DNA from: Prolixibacteraceae bacterium
Lineage (GTDB): Bacteria > Bacteroidota > Bacteroidia > Bacteroidales > Prolixibacteraceae
Direction of reading: 5' to 3'
Assembly (NCBI GenBank): GCA_027858715.1
Contig: JAQICD010000161.1
Coordinates: 1-39,640, forward strand
DNA: 39,640 bases
A program made the position numbers and the translations under genes. Every line of letters begins with the position of its first letter. Position 1 is the stretch's first letter. The notes beneath the pieces were generated by a model. It had not been told where the DNA came from. It made no database searches and saw only the letters and a list, made by a program, of their open reading frames with translations. This document shows, one piece after another, positions 31,620 to 39,640 of this stretch.

Positions 31620-33407
31620 TTAATCCAGTTTCAACACTGCTAAAAATGCTTTTTGGGGCACTTCAACATTACCTACCTGTTTCATACGTTTCTTACCGGC
31701 TTTCTGTTTTTCGAGCAACTTTCGCTTACGTGTAATATCACCACCATAACATTTAGCGGTAACATCTTTTCGTACAGCTTTTACAGTTTCGCGTGCAATA
31801 ATTTTCGCACCAACAGCAGCTTGAATGGCCACATCGAATTGCTGACGAGGAATAAGCTCTTTCAGTTTTTCGCACATGCGACGACCAAACGATTGGGCAT
31901 TATCGAAGTGAATCAATGATGAAAGCGCATCAACCTGTTCGCCATTAAGCAGAATATCGAGTTTAACCAGCTTTGCCGGTCTTAAATCAGTTAAATGATA
32001 GTCGAACGAAGCATATCCTTTTGAAATACTTTTCAATTTATCGTAAAAGTCAAATACAATTTCGGCCAGAGGCAAATCAAAAGTAAGCTCTACCCTGTCG
32101 GTACTCAGATAGTGTTGATGCTTTAAAATGCCTCTCTTTTCGAGACAGAGATTCATAATAGGCCCGATATAATCGGACTGTGTAATAATTTGTGAATTAA
32201 TATATGGCTCATCGATATAATCGACAGCCATTGAATCGGGCATTCCCGAAGGATTATAGATTGTATATTCTTCGCCTTTTTTAGTATGTACAAGATACTC
32301 AACGTTAGGTACTGTAGTAATTACATTCATATCGAACTCGCGGTCGAGCCTTTCCTGAACAATCTCCATATGGAGAAGCCCAAGGAATCCGCAACGGAAA
32401 CCAAAACCAAGAGCCACCGACGATTCGGGCTGAAAAGTAAGCGAAGCATCGTTAAGTTGCAATTTTTCCATGGCTGTTCGCAAGTCCTCATAATCGTCGC
32501 TATCGATTGGATAAACACCGGCAAAAACCATTGGTTTCACTTCCTGAAATCCGTCAATGCGTACATTACAACCATTTTTTGCATGAGTTACAGTATCTCC
32601 AACTTTAATTTCCTTAGCTGTTTTGATGCCCGAAATAAGGTAACCAACATCACCAGCACGTAATTCTTCGCGAGGTAGCATTCCCATTCGTAGCACACCA
32701 ACTTCGTCAGCATTATACTCTTTTTCGGTAGCAAAAAATCTAATCCTATCTCCTTTACGAATAACACCGTTAACCACCTTAAAATAAGCAATTACACCAC
32801 GAAATGTATTAAAAATAGAATCAAAAATTAAGGCTTGCAATGGGGCTTCAATCTTACCGGTTGGATACGGAACGTGAGTTACAATACGTTCAAGAATACT
32901 TTCAACCCCTTCACCTGTTTTTCCACTGGCTAGGATGATATCATCGCGCTTGCAACCAATTAATTCAATAATCTGATCTTCTACAACCTCGGGCATTGCA
33001 TTTGGCAAGTCCATTTTATTCAAAACCGGAATAATTTCGAGATCATGTTCTATGGCAAGGTACAGGTTAGAAATGGTTTGAGCCTGGATACCCTGTGTTG
33101 CATCAACAATAAGCAAAGCACCTTCGCAGGCAGCTATCGAACGCGAAACTTCGTACGAAAAATCGACGTGCCCCGGGGTATCAATCAAGTTAAAGAAGTA
33201 TTCTTCACCATTAAGTTTATAAACCATTTGTATTGCATGGCTCTTTATGGTAATTCCGCGCTCCTGCTCCAGATCCATACTGTCGAGTATCTGCTCTTTC
33301 ATATCACGCTCACTGATTGTACCGGTGCTCTGTAGCATCCTGTCGGCCAGCGTACTCTTACCATGATCGATGTGGGCTATAATGCAAAAGTTGCGTGTAT
33401 TCTTCAT
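31620..33407 (-). CDS. lepA: elongation factor 4 (LepA)
   Basis: A 595-residue translational GTPase acting on stalled or mistranslocated ribosomes. The G1 loop [13 protein letters not shown] is at residues 8-20, G3 DTPGH and G4 NKMDLP follow. The LepA-specific C-terminal domain ends in [24 protein letters not shown]. Length matches the family. The frame reaches upstream to 33461, but the 18 extra residues are polar and unrelated; ATG 33407 ([17 protein letters not shown]) fits the family start. A candidate promoter lies at 33459-33487. Confidence 0.97.
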   Translation of the reverse strand: MKNTRNFCIIAHIDHGKSTLADRMLQSTGTISERDMKEQILDSMDLEQERGITIKSHAIQMVYKLNGEEYFFNLIDTPGHVDFSYEVSRSIAACEGALLIVDATQGIQAQTISNLYLAIEHDLEIIPVLNKMDLPNAMPEVVEDQIIELIGCKRDDIILASGKTGEGVESILERIVTHVPYPTGKIEAPLQALIFDSIFNTFRGVIAYFKVVNGVIRKGDRIRFFATEKEYNADEVGVLRMGMLPREELRAGDVGYLISGIKTAKEIKVGDTVTHAKNGCNVRIDGFQEVKPMVFAGVYPIDSDDYEDLRTAMEKLQLNDASLTFQPESSVALGFGFRCGFLGLLHMEIVQERLDREFDMNVITTVPNVEYLVHTKKGEEYTIYNPSGMPDSMAVDYIDEPYINSQIITQSDYIGPIMNLCLEKRGILKHQHYLSTDRVELTFDLPLAEIVFDFYDKLKSISKGYASFDYHLTDLRPAKLVKLDILLNGEQVDALSSLIHFDNAQSFGRRMCEKLKELIPRQQFDVAIQAAVGAKIIARETVKAVRKDVTAKCYGGDITRKRKLLEKQKAGKKRMKQVGNVEVPQKAFLAVLKLD

Positions 33408-33458
33408 ATATTTAAAACCTTGATTACGGGGTTGATTTTTAAAGTTATCATTTTTCGG

Positions 33459-33487
33459 CAAAGATAACTGAAAAATTGAATCGCAAA
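33459..33487 (-). promoter_or_regulatory. candidate promoter of lepA
   Basis: On the minus strand CTTTTG (at 33488-33484) is followed after about 17 bases by TATCTTTG (33466-33459), a full -7 match. The spacing is 2 bp shorter than usual. The -7 lies 52 bases before the ATG. Confidence 0.45.
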
Positions 33488-33558
33488 AGTTTCGGAGGCT
33501 GTATGAAGCAAAGCTTATTTTTTTTTAAACTTTGTTATGGTTTTTGATTTTAGCGTTA

Positions 33559-33566
33559 TATTTTTG
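33559..33566 (+). promoter_or_regulatory. candidate -7 element of the yebC gene
   Basis: TATTTTTG, a full TAnnTTTG match ending 26 bases before the ATG at 33593. A TTTG at 33531-33534 is 24 bp upstream, longer than the ideal spacing. Confidence 0.45.
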
Positions 33567-33592
33567 AAGCCTAAATATATCAATAAATAATT

Positions 33593-34300
33593 ATGGGAAG
33601 AGCATTTGAATATCGCAGGGCAGCCAAAGAGAAGCGCTGGGACAAAATGTCGAGAATATTTCCTAAGCTTGGCAAGGCAATAACAGTTGCAGCCAAAGCC
33701 GGTGGCGAAGATCCGGACATGAACCCGACATTGCGCACGGCCATTCAAAACGCCAAAGCACAAAATATGCCCAAAGCCAATATCGATGCGGCTATTAAAC
33801 GTGCATCAGGTAAAGATGCCGAAAACTATACCGAAGAATTATATGAAGGCAAAGGACCTTTCGGTACAATGTTTATGGTTGAATGTATGACCGACAATCA
33901 TACCCGCACCGTGGCTAATATGAAATGGATGTTTAACAAATGGGGGCAAGGTCTGTCACACTCAGGGTCGATGGATTTCATGTTCTCCAGAAAAGCAGTT
34001 ATTGAGTTTCAAAAACCTGACATGGACATTGATGAACTCGAAATGTCGCTTATTGATGCCGGACTTGAAAACCTTGAAGAGAATAACGGAACCATGTACG
34101 CTTATGCCGATTTTACTGATTTCGGTACATTAATCTCAAAATTTGAAGAACTAGGAATTGAAGTTGCCAAGGCAAACTTACAACGCATCCCAACATCAAC
34201 CGTTGAACTTACAGAGGAACAAATGGAAGAAGTTGACAAATTGCTGGACAAAATTGATGATGATGACGATGTGCAGGAGGTTTTTACCAATATTGCTTAA
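33593..34300 (+). CDS. YebC/PmpR/TACO1-family protein
   Basis: A 235-residue cytoplasmic protein. The invariant N-terminus GRAFEYRRAAKEKRWDKMSR, the KAGGEDPDMNPTLRTAI block and MPKANIDAAIKRA are all present, as are the acidic C-terminal DKIDDDDDVQEVFTN. Members were described as transcription regulators (PmpR, YebC); work on TACO1 and bacterial YebC points to a translational role at proline-rich or difficult stretches. Length is normal. A strong intrinsic terminator follows 87 bp after the stop codon, inside the convergent lnt gene. Confidence 0.95.
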   Translation: MGRAFEYRRAAKEKRWDKMSRIFPKLGKAITVAAKAGGEDPDMNPTLRTAIQNAKAQNMPKANIDAAIKRASGKDAENYTEELYEGKGPFGTMFMVECMTDNHTRTVANMKWMFNKWGQGLSHSGSMDFMFSRKAVIEFQKPDMDIDELEMSLIDAGLENLEENNGTMYAYADFTDFGTLISKFEELGIEVAKANLQRIPTSTVELTEEQMEEVDKLLDKIDDDDDVQEVFTNIA

Positions 34301-34305
34301 TGAAG

Positions 34306-35910
34306 TCAAACAATACTATCATTTTTCATTTTAAAACTGGCAACAAAAAGGTTCAAAAGCATTAAAACAAACATAAACAATGATACACGGGCGATAAAAT
34401 CGCCCGTTTTTGCGTAAAAAGTCAGGGTTTTATTTCGATTTAGTGTAGCAGTTTCAACTCCTGAAACCCACCACTGCGTTTTTGTTATAACCTCGCCACG
34501 CTGATTGATAAATCCGCTTATTCCGGTATTTGCAGTCCGGGCAATACTCCGTCTTAACGAAACAGCCTGTAATCGTGCAAAAGAAAAATGTTGAAGATAA
34601 CCTGGCGAATTTTTCCACCAACCATCGTTGGTGATAACAAATAACACCTCGGCACCATTTCTCACAAAACCACTAAGGTAATTACCAAACACCGATTCGT
34701 AACATATTGGCACACCAAAATGAATACCTTCATGTTCAAACACCACCGTGGCTGAATCGGTAGCTAGCGAGCCTGTTGTTCCGCCAAGGTCAATTACCAG
34801 GTTATCTAAAAACCCCAGATAGCGTTCAAACGGAATCTGTTCGACCCCAGCAACCAGTTTCGATTTATGATACATTTCGACAGGCTTGTTCGTTTTCAGC
34901 ATTAATGCCGAATTGTAAGCATCGAAAATCATCGAGCTATCAGCATTGTAGCGCGCTGTGGGTGTGGCATCTTCCATTTGATTGTAATACCTGTAAGTCA
35001 TTGCTCCAGTGATAAAAGCAGCATCTTTATCATTTTCGGTCAAAAACTGTTTAATCATCCGAATCCCCAGCTCATTATCCACCCAGTTTTGATTTACATT
35101 ATGAAGCGCCGTTTCGGGTCCAATATAAAAGTCCACTCCCCGATCGGCTACTGTTGCCGATAAATCAAGCATACGTTTGTATTGTTCGTGAAAAGGCATT
35201 TCGTCAAACTTCTCATTATATGGGTCAATGTTGGGCTGAACAACAGCCACTTTTACCGGTGCTTCATTTTCGTTATAGCTACAAAAACGAGCCAGCGAAT
35301 AAGTAACAGGCACCAAAATCACAATCAACAAAAGCAACACACGTCCTAAAAACGAGCCGCGTACATGGTACAGATAAGATTTTACTAGCTGCCAGATGAA
35401 AAAGTTGCTTATTAGCACCCAAAGGCTGCCACCCATAACACCTGTAAACTCATACCATTGAATCAGCTTCACATCGTTGGCAAAACCATTGCCCAGAGTA
35501 AGCCATGGCCAAGCCATTTCCCAGTTAAAGTGCAAGTATTCGAACGACAACCATGCAGCGATAAGAAAAATTACAGCGAAACCACTATTTTTTGTGCGGT
35601 GAGCGAAGTGAAAAAGCAACCAGACCAACGACATTAGGAACGAATTAGTAACAATAGCAAAAATTGCCCCGGCAGGGGTTGCATGCCATATCCACCATGT
35701 GGTAAAAGCATTCCAAAACAACATTATTCCAAAGGCATAATACCAAAATGTCAGAGACGTAAAAGTGCTTTTATTTCGTGTAAAATAATTTTCGAGAAAA
35801 AAAACAGGCACCAGGGCAAACCAAAGCACAAAACCACTGCCGCCGAGCCAGGGAAGGCTAAGTAACAAGCCCGATAATAATGATAGTAAAATTAAAACCG
35901 AACGCATCAT
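34306..35910 (-). CDS. lnt: apolipoprotein N-acyltransferase
   Basis: A 534-residue inner-membrane enzyme that adds the third acyl chain to lipoproteins. About six hydrophobic segments occupy residues 1-208 (RSVLILLSLLSGLLLSLP, SLWVLISNFFIWQLV, VLLLLIVILVPVTY), then a nitrilase-type domain facing the periplasm. The catalytic triad is Glu266 (YIGPETALH), Lys349 (YHKSKLVAGVEQIPFE) and Cys403 (PICYESVFG). One C-terminal helix follows. The start ATG overlaps the previous gene's TGA (ATGA), so translation is coupled to the metallophosphatase. The 3' end contains a rightward terminator on the opposite strand. Confidence 0.93.
   Translation of the reverse strand: MMRSVLILLSLLSGLLLSLPWLGGSGFVLWFALVPVFFLENYFTRNKSTFTSLTFWYYAFGIMLFWNAFTTWWIWHATPAGAIFAIVTNSFLMSLVWLLFHFAHRTKNSGFAVIFLIAAWLSFEYLHFNWEMAWPWLTLGNGFANDVKLIQWYEFTGVMGGSLWVLISNFFIWQLVKSYLYHVRGSFLGRVLLLLIVILVPVTYSLARFCSYNENEAPVKVAVVQPNIDPYNEKFDEMPFHEQYKRMLDLSATVADRGVDFYIGPETALHNVNQNWVDNELGIRMIKQFLTENDKDAAFITGAMTYRYYNQMEDATPTARYNADSSMIFDAYNSALMLKTNKPVEMYHKSKLVAGVEQIPFERYLGFLDNLVIDLGGTTGSLATDSATVVFEHEGIHFGVPICYESVFGNYLSGFVRNGAEVLFVITNDGWWKNSPGYLQHFSFARLQAVSLRRSIARTANTGISGFINQRGEVITKTQWWVSGVETATLNRNKTLTFYAKTGDFIARVSLFMFVLMLLNLFVASFKMKNDSIV
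34387..34411 (+). terminator. intrinsic terminator of yebC, embedded in lnt
   Basis: A perfect 8-bp stem ACGGGCGA / TCGCCCGT (34387-34394 and 34400-34407) with a 5-base loop TAAAA is followed by TTTTTG. The T-run is only on the rightward strand, so it would end transcripts coming from yebC. The DNA is also coding for lnt residues about 502-508 on the other strand. Leftward reading has no T-run. Confidence 0.85.
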
Positions 35911-36818
35911 CCGCCAATACGTTTATTAGGTGATAGGTCAAGGTGTGTTTTCTTCTTATGCTCAAAAAAGAAATCGAGCTGCCCCAACATCAACGATGCC
36001 CAGCCAACCTGGTTTACAACAACCGGACGTTTGTTTTTATTTGAGAACTCAGCAGGAGAATCGAGGAAAGTATGCGTATGTCCGCCTAATATCAAATCGG
36101 TTTCGTAGGTTTCGCGAGCCAGTATATTATCAGATATTTTTGGTGAATCGTACTGATATCCCAGGTGTGAGAGGCAAATGATGAAGTCGCATTTTTCCTC
36201 GTACCTGAGGTAATCTTCAATTTCGAGCGCAACATCAAGAGGTTCATTGTATTTTGTGTTTCCACATACGCTTTTACCTGCCAACCCTTGCAGTTCAATT
36301 CCCAAACCATACAATCCAATACGAATTCCTTTTCGTTCGATAACAAGATGTTTTTTAATCATCCCATCGATTGGGGTATCGCTAAAATCGTAGTTCGATG
36401 ATATAATAGGAAAGCCGGCATACTGCATTACATTTCGAAAACTTTCAAGGCCACTGTCAAACTCATGATTTCCGATGGTGGTGGCATCGTAGCCCATTTC
36501 GGTCATCAGTTTTAGAACCACTTCGCCTTTAAAAAAATTATAATACGGCGTTCCCTGCGAAAAGTCGCCGCTATCGAGCAACAGCAATTCGGGGTTGTAT
36601 TTACGAAGTTGTTTTACGTAAGCCGAAATGCGGTTCATACCACCTTTTCCGGGATATTTAGGATCGTTATCGGGAAAAGGCTCAAAATGACAATGTAAAT
36701 CATTTGTATGCAAAATTGTTAATCGTGTAACGTTTGTATTTTGTGCCAACGATGGCAAGGCATACAAACCGGCACCCGCTATTAAGGTATTACGTATAAA
36801 TTGTCTTCTATTCAACAT
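35907..36818 (-). CDS. metallophosphoesterase, catalytic half of a 5'-nucleotidase, Tat-type signal
   Basis: A 303-residue exported enzyme. The N-terminus NRRQFIRNTLIAGAGLYALPSLAQ has the twin-arginine pattern RRxFIR. The calcineurin-like motifs follow: HTNDLHCH (Asp40, His42), LLLDSGDFSQGT, TIGNHEFD, CLSHLGY and GGHTHTFL, as in the N-terminal domain of UshA-type 5'-nucleotidases. The nucleotide-binding C-terminal domain is absent here and encoded by the preceding gene, which it overlaps by 11 bp. Start: ATG 36818 (MLNRRQF) is chosen because it puts the twin arginines at the end; the frame extends to 36866 with no signal-like residues. It overlaps lnt by 4 bp. Likely periplasmic nucleotide or phosphate-ester hydrolysis. 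Confidence 0.88.
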   Translation of the reverse strand: MLNRRQFIRNTLIAGAGLYALPSLAQNTNVTRLTILHTNDLHCHFEPFPDNDPKYPGKGGMNRISAYVKQLRKYNPELLLLDSGDFSQGTPYYNFFKGEVVLKLMTEMGYDATTIGNHEFDSGLESFRNVMQYAGFPIISSNYDFSDTPIDGMIKKHLVIERKGIRIGLYGLGIELQGLAGKSVCGNTKYNEPLDVALEIEDYLRYEEKCDFIICLSHLGYQYDSPKISDNILARETYETDLILGGHTHTFLDSPAEFSNKNKRPVVVNQVGWASLMLGQLDFFFEHKKKTHLDLSPNKRIGG

Positions 36819-37572
36819 AGTAAATTCTCCCATCCGTTTTGGCATCAATTGTTTTGCCATTTTCATTCATGGTTGTAAAACCATCAATAATTACATCCCT
36901 TATTTTCAAACCTGTATCAATGCGTTCGGAAGCCCAGGTCAGAACTTTCATCCCGTCGCCACCATTGGCAATATAATCGTTTGTAACCAGCCAGTATTGC
37001 TTGTTCTTATCAACCTTTACGCCCTGCACTTTTATATCAATAGCTTTATCGGCCATCATGCCAAAAGTGATACCGGCAACCCCCTCGCCTTTTCGCGTCG
37101 CAATATAATCGGCAAGACTGATTATCTGTTCGCCTGTTAGCAAAACCATTACCAGTTCATTTTCAAAAGGCATAATTTCGTAGGCATTTCGAATTGTTAT
37201 TTCACCCTTGGGTACAGAAGCCCTGATACCTCCGTGATTAAACAACGCAATTTCAGGTTTAATATTCAAATTATTATCTATAGAATATTGTTTGGCACTC
37301 GATAAAATCAAATCAGTCAAGAAGTTACTAAGCGGACTCTCAGGTCGGTAACTGGCCATTCCGTTATTTGATTTGGCTATAAACTCCGACAATTTCTCTT
37401 CGATTTCGTTTTTGTAAGGTTTAAGTATATCGTCAAAGTTTTGGTCGCTTATAGAGTCGGATACATCGCTGATTGGCAGGTTTTTATAATCGTAAGTAGC
37501 TGTTTGTGTAAGCGTACCGCACGATACAAGCAGAAATGCAGCAATAATGGATATTAACAATCGAATGTTCAT
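36808..37572 (-). CDS. 5'-nucleotidase C-terminal domain lipoprotein
   Basis: A 254-residue protein with a lipoprotein signal (LLISIIAAFLLVSC, lipidated Cys18). The body matches the 5_nucleotid_C domain: SPLSNFLTDLIL, IALFNHGGIRASVPKGEITIRNAYEIMPFENELVMVLLTG, and WLVTNDYIANGGDGM. In UshA this domain binds the substrate base. It is the complementary half to the metallophosphoesterase encoded next, so the two likely act as one enzyme assembled from a membrane-attached and a Tat-exported part. First gene of the cluster with lnt. Two full -7 matches (minus strand, 37630-37623 and 37643-37636) lie upstream of the ATG. Confidence 0.88.
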   Translation of the reverse strand: MNIRLLISIIAAFLLVSCGTLTQTATYDYKNLPISDVSDSISDQNFDDILKPYKNEIEEKLSEFIAKSNNGMASYRPESPLSNFLTDLILSSAKQYSIDNNLNIKPEIALFNHGGIRASVPKGEITIRNAYEIMPFENELVMVLLTGEQIISLADYIATRKGEGVAGITFGMMADKAIDIKVQGVKVDKNKQYWLVTNDYIANGGDGMKVLTWASERIDTGLKIRDVIIDGFTTMNENGKTIDAKTDGRIYYVE

Positions 37573-37657
37573 TTCTTAGTAGTTAATTGTTCTGTAATAG
37601 AATAGATTTTTTCTTATTTTGCCAAAATTAATAGCCAAAAATAAGGTTTATTATAAT

Positions 37658-38722
37658 ATGGATAAAAAACCATTACTCAAAATAGAAAAAAAGTTTACAA
37701 AAATCATACCTGCATTTGTATTTGTAGCTCTTTTCTGTCTTATGTCATCTCTCTCTGTTTATGCACAGGAACATAAAACCCATGTAGCAAAAAGTGGTGA
37801 TGGAATTTACAGTGTTTTACGTGATTACGGCATACCACTTTCGTATATTAATAAATTCAAGAAAATAAACGAAGATGTTTTAGCCGGAGGCAACGAGCTG
37901 CAAATTGGAAAAAAGTACAAGTTGCCTCTTCTTGAACAAAAACAAGCCTTAGCTGAAACAGAAAAATCATCGACTGCATCAAAAATAACTAAACGCTTCC
38001 CTATTTTTGGCCTTGAACATCAGGATGTTGAAATTGTAAGCAACGAGTTAAGTGGTACGGTTTATTATCTGGTTTCGGGACATGGCGGTCCGGATCCCGG
38101 TGCTGTAAGTAAACATAATGGCAAGGAGCTGTGCGAAGACGAATACGCTTATGATATTACATTGCGCCTCGCACGTGAACTGCTTTCGATGGGTGCTGTT
38201 GTTTACATGATTACGCGCGACAATGACGACGGTATTCGTGGCGGATGGTATCTTGCACCCGACAAGGATGAGGTTTGCTATACAAACCTGTATATACCTT
38301 TAAACCAAAATGCAAGGTTACGACAACGAAAAGATGCTGTAAACAAGCTATACAGAAAATACAAAGGCCGATACCAACGTGCACTCATAATACATGTAGA
38401 TTCGCGAAGTACACGGGAAAAAATCGACGTATTCTTTTATTACGATCAACGCAGCAAAGCAGGAAAAAAAACAGCACTAACACTACGCGATACTTTCGAC
38501 GAAAAATACAACCATCATCAACCCGGACGAGGTTATCATGGTTCGGTTACTTCGCGTAACCTTTATATGCTAAAATATACTTACCCGGTAGCTACTTACA
38601 TTGAAATGGGTAATATTAACCATCAGCGCGACCTTAAACGATTTATCATTGAAGGCAACCGTCAGGCCATTGCTAAATGGCTGGCCGAAGGATTAAAAAT
38701 AGATTATGAATCAAACAGATAA
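37658..38722 (+). CDS. N-acetylmuramoyl-L-alanine amidase (Amidase_3) with LysM-like N-terminus
   Basis: A 354-residue exported zinc amidase that cuts peptide stems from peptidoglycan. After a membrane/signal segment (residues 16-36, ending SVYAQ), a LysM-like module covers about 42-90 (THVAKSGDGIYSVLRDYGI, GKKYKLP). The Amidase_3 domain has His142 (VSGHGGPDPGA), Glu160 or Glu162 (KELCEDEYAYD), His246 (LIIHVDSR) and a late Glu (YIEMGNINH). The frame reaches TTG 37619, but ATG 37658 is closer to the signal and follows an AAGG-containing leader. The next gene starts 17 bp inside its end. Confidence 0.85.
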   Translation: MDKKPLLKIEKKFTKIIPAFVFVALFCLMSSLSVYAQEHKTHVAKSGDGIYSVLRDYGIPLSYINKFKKINEDVLAGGNELQIGKKYKLPLLEQKQALAETEKSSTASKITKRFPIFGLEHQDVEIVSNELSGTVYYLVSGHGGPDPGAVSKHNGKELCEDEYAYDITLRLARELLSMGAVVYMITRDNDDGIRGGWYLAPDKDEVCYTNLYIPLNQNARLRQRKDAVNKLYRKYKGRYQRALIIHVDSRSTREKIDVFFYYDQRSKAGKKTALTLRDTFDEKYNHHQPGRGYHGSVTSRNLYMLKYTYPVATYIEMGNINHQRDLKRFIIEGNRQAIAKWLAEGLKIDYESNR

Positions 38723-39116
38723 ACAGACAGATGCTCCCATTATACTTTTCGATGGAGTATGCAATTTATGCAATGCTGCTGTTCAGTTTGTTCTAAAACA
38801 CGAAAAAGAAGAAATAATACGTTTTGCCACCTTACAGAACCCTGAAACAAGCGAGCTTCTAACTCCTTTTCAAAACGTTAAAATATACGATTCGGTTTTA
38901 TTTATTGAAGATGGAAAGCTGCACCAGGAATCGGATGCAGCTTTAACAATTGCCCGTTATTTAAAATTTTACCGTCACCTTTATTTCCTGATGTATCTTC
39001 CCCGCTGGTTTAGAAATCCTGTTTACCGCTTTATAGCCCGCAACCGTTACAAGTGGTTTGGCAAACGCGAACAATGTATGATACCTGACAAAAAGGTTAA
39101 ACATCGGTTTTTATGA
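38706..39116 (+). CDS. DCC-family thiol-disulfide oxidoreductase (DUF393)
   Basis: A 136-residue protein. It has the DCC signature Asp16-Gly-Val-Cys19-Asn-Leu-Cys22 near the N-terminus (LFDGVCNLCNAAVQFVLKHE), the VLFIEDGKLHQESDAAL block and a C-terminal RNRYKWFGKREQCMIP. The family has a thioredoxin-related fold; its substrates are mostly unknown. It overlaps the amidase gene by 17 bp, so the two are co-translated. Its stop is 11 bp from the convergent GH97 gene. Confidence 0.88.
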   Translation: MNQTDKQTDAPIILFDGVCNLCNAAVQFVLKHEKEEIIRFATLQNPETSELLTPFQNVKIYDSVLFIEDGKLHQESDAALTIARYLKFYRHLYFLMYLPRWFRNPVYRFIARNRYKWFGKREQCMIPDKKVKHRFL

Positions 39117-39127
39117 AAACGAATCAA

Positions 39128-39640
39128 CTATTCCGTAAACAACACTGCACCGCCTTCGGGTAAAAGGTTCAATTTTACTTCACCGTTTTTATCTATCTTC
39201 ATTTTCTTTTCTCCGGCTGTTCTGTCTTCTTTATCGAATAACATATTCACTTTTTGATTGGCCAGCATGGGTAAAGAAACAGTAAGTTCCTTAGCCTCCT
39301 TTTCACCATTAACAGCCACCACATACCATTTTTCGCCTTTCCGACGTGCCATTACAACCTCTTTTCCGGGGTGTCCATCAACAAGAACAGTTTCGTCCCA
39401 TGTAGTAGGTACTTCACGAATGAAATCAAGTACGTATCCGGGTTGTTCTTCCAGGTTATTGGGAGTTATACCAAAATACTGTACCGGCGAAAAATACAAG
39501 ACTGCTGTTGCAGCTTCAAAAGCATCGGTTGTACGACGATAATTGCCGTGGTTTTCGGGGTCTCGTGCCAGACGTTTGTTAAAAAACACCGGCGCAAAAT
39601 CCATCGATCCAATTGCGTTTCTGGTAAAAGGTAAAATTGT
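39128..39640 (-). CDS. glycoside hydrolase family 97, C-terminal part, cut by window edge
   Basis: 170 residues are visible and the frame is open to base 39640 (upstream codons read TILPFTRNAIGS), so the start is outside. The LPFTRNAIGSMDFAPV segment and the later TDAFEAATAVLYFSPVQYFG match the end of the GH97 catalytic barrel. The remainder is the C-terminal beta-sandwich (EVVMARRKGEKWYVVAVNG, LLPEGGAVLFTE). GH97 enzymes (for example SusB of Bacteroides) hydrolyse alpha-glucosides or alpha-galactosides, typically in the periplasm within polysaccharide-utilisation loci. Specificity cannot be read without the catalytic part. Confidence 0.85.
   Translation of the reverse strand, partial: TILPFTRNAIGSMDFAPVFFNKRLARDPENHGNYRRTTDAFEAATAVLYFSPVQYFGITPNNLEEQPGYVLDFIREVPTTWDETVLVDGHPGKEVVMARRKGEKWYVVAVNGEKEAKELTVSLPMLANQKVNMLFDKEDRTAGEKKMKIDKNGEVKLNLLPEGGAVLFTE

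Noticed and set aside
1-39640. Mobile element, prophage, CRISPR or defence island
   Set aside because: No transposase, integrase, terminal repeats, regular direct repeats with spacers, nuclease or restriction genes were seen; gene content is chromosomal housekeeping and envelope functions.

Overview
The window is AT-rich chromosomal DNA from a member of the Bacteroidota, most likely a Bacteroidales/Marinilabiliales-type organism. The evidence is a DUF4954 protein, a fused SpmA-SpmB membrane protein, DUF3078 and DUF4097-like proteins, a DUF4369/DUF5106 thioredoxin protein, an SRPBCC protein, a GH97 glycosidase, and repeated matches to the Bacteroidota -7 promoter element TAnnTTTG upstream of genes. 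I see no rRNA, tRNA, insertion sequence, prophage, CRISPR array or integrase. The content is ordinary core and semi-core chromosome, tightly packed on both strands.

Layout. 1-1485: 3' part of a DUF4954 gene, cut by the left edge. 1491-2723 (-): SpmA/SpmB fusion. 2863-3609 (+): small outer-membrane-type beta-barrel. 3642-8045 (-): five-gene cluster (family of unknown function, NUDIX hydrolase, Xaa-Pro aminopeptidase, stand-alone B3/B4 tRNA-synthetase-type domain, omega-amidase). 8222-10000 (+): CLC chloride transporter with CBS domains. 10062-13095 (-): pyrK-pyrD (NAD-linked dihydroorotate dehydrogenase) followed by a class C beta-lactamase-like serine hydrolase. 13139-13603 (-): XRE regulator with a cluster of related AT-rich boxes in front of it. 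13604-14352: the only long non-coding stretch, with a perfect 12-bp inverted repeat. 14353-14928 (+): nitroreductase. 14931-17846 (-): very large exported protein with an HExxH peptidase-like domain, beta-propeller-like middle and outer-membrane barrel end.

18002-22620 (+): four-gene operon pairing two nucleotide-sugar enzymes (WbpB-like and WbpA-like) with a secreted repeat protein that looks like a beta-solenoid and a thioredoxin-fold lipoprotein-like or periplasmic protein. 22701-24518 (+): soluble hybrid histidine kinase. 24519-27340 (-): CYTH, DUF3078 and SRPBCC genes behind a good promoter. 27466-30588 (-) with divergent 30714-31607 (+): deoxysugar isomerase and FGGY kinase with an AraC regulator, an L-fucose-type catabolic locus without aldolase or permease in view. 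31620-33407 (-) lepA and 33593-34300 (+) a YebC/PmpR regulator. 34306-37572 (-): a 5'-nucleotidase split into two proteins, translationally overlapped with lnt. 37658-39116 (+): N-acetylmuramoyl-L-alanine amidase and a DCC thiol oxidoreductase. 39128-39640 (-): C-terminal end of a GH97 glycosidase, cut by the right edge.

Many convergent gene pairs nearly touch (0 to 13 bp) with no terminator between them. One clear intrinsic terminator, for yebC, lies inside the end of the lnt coding sequence. The observations most worth a second look are the sugar-enzyme/beta-solenoid operon including a WbpB-like enzyme whose EKP motif reads ESP, the peptidase-propeller-barrel protein, the XRE box cluster, the long non-coding region, and the CLC protein with a channel-like valine at the internal proton-glutamate position. 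None of these is proven to be a new system from sequence alone.
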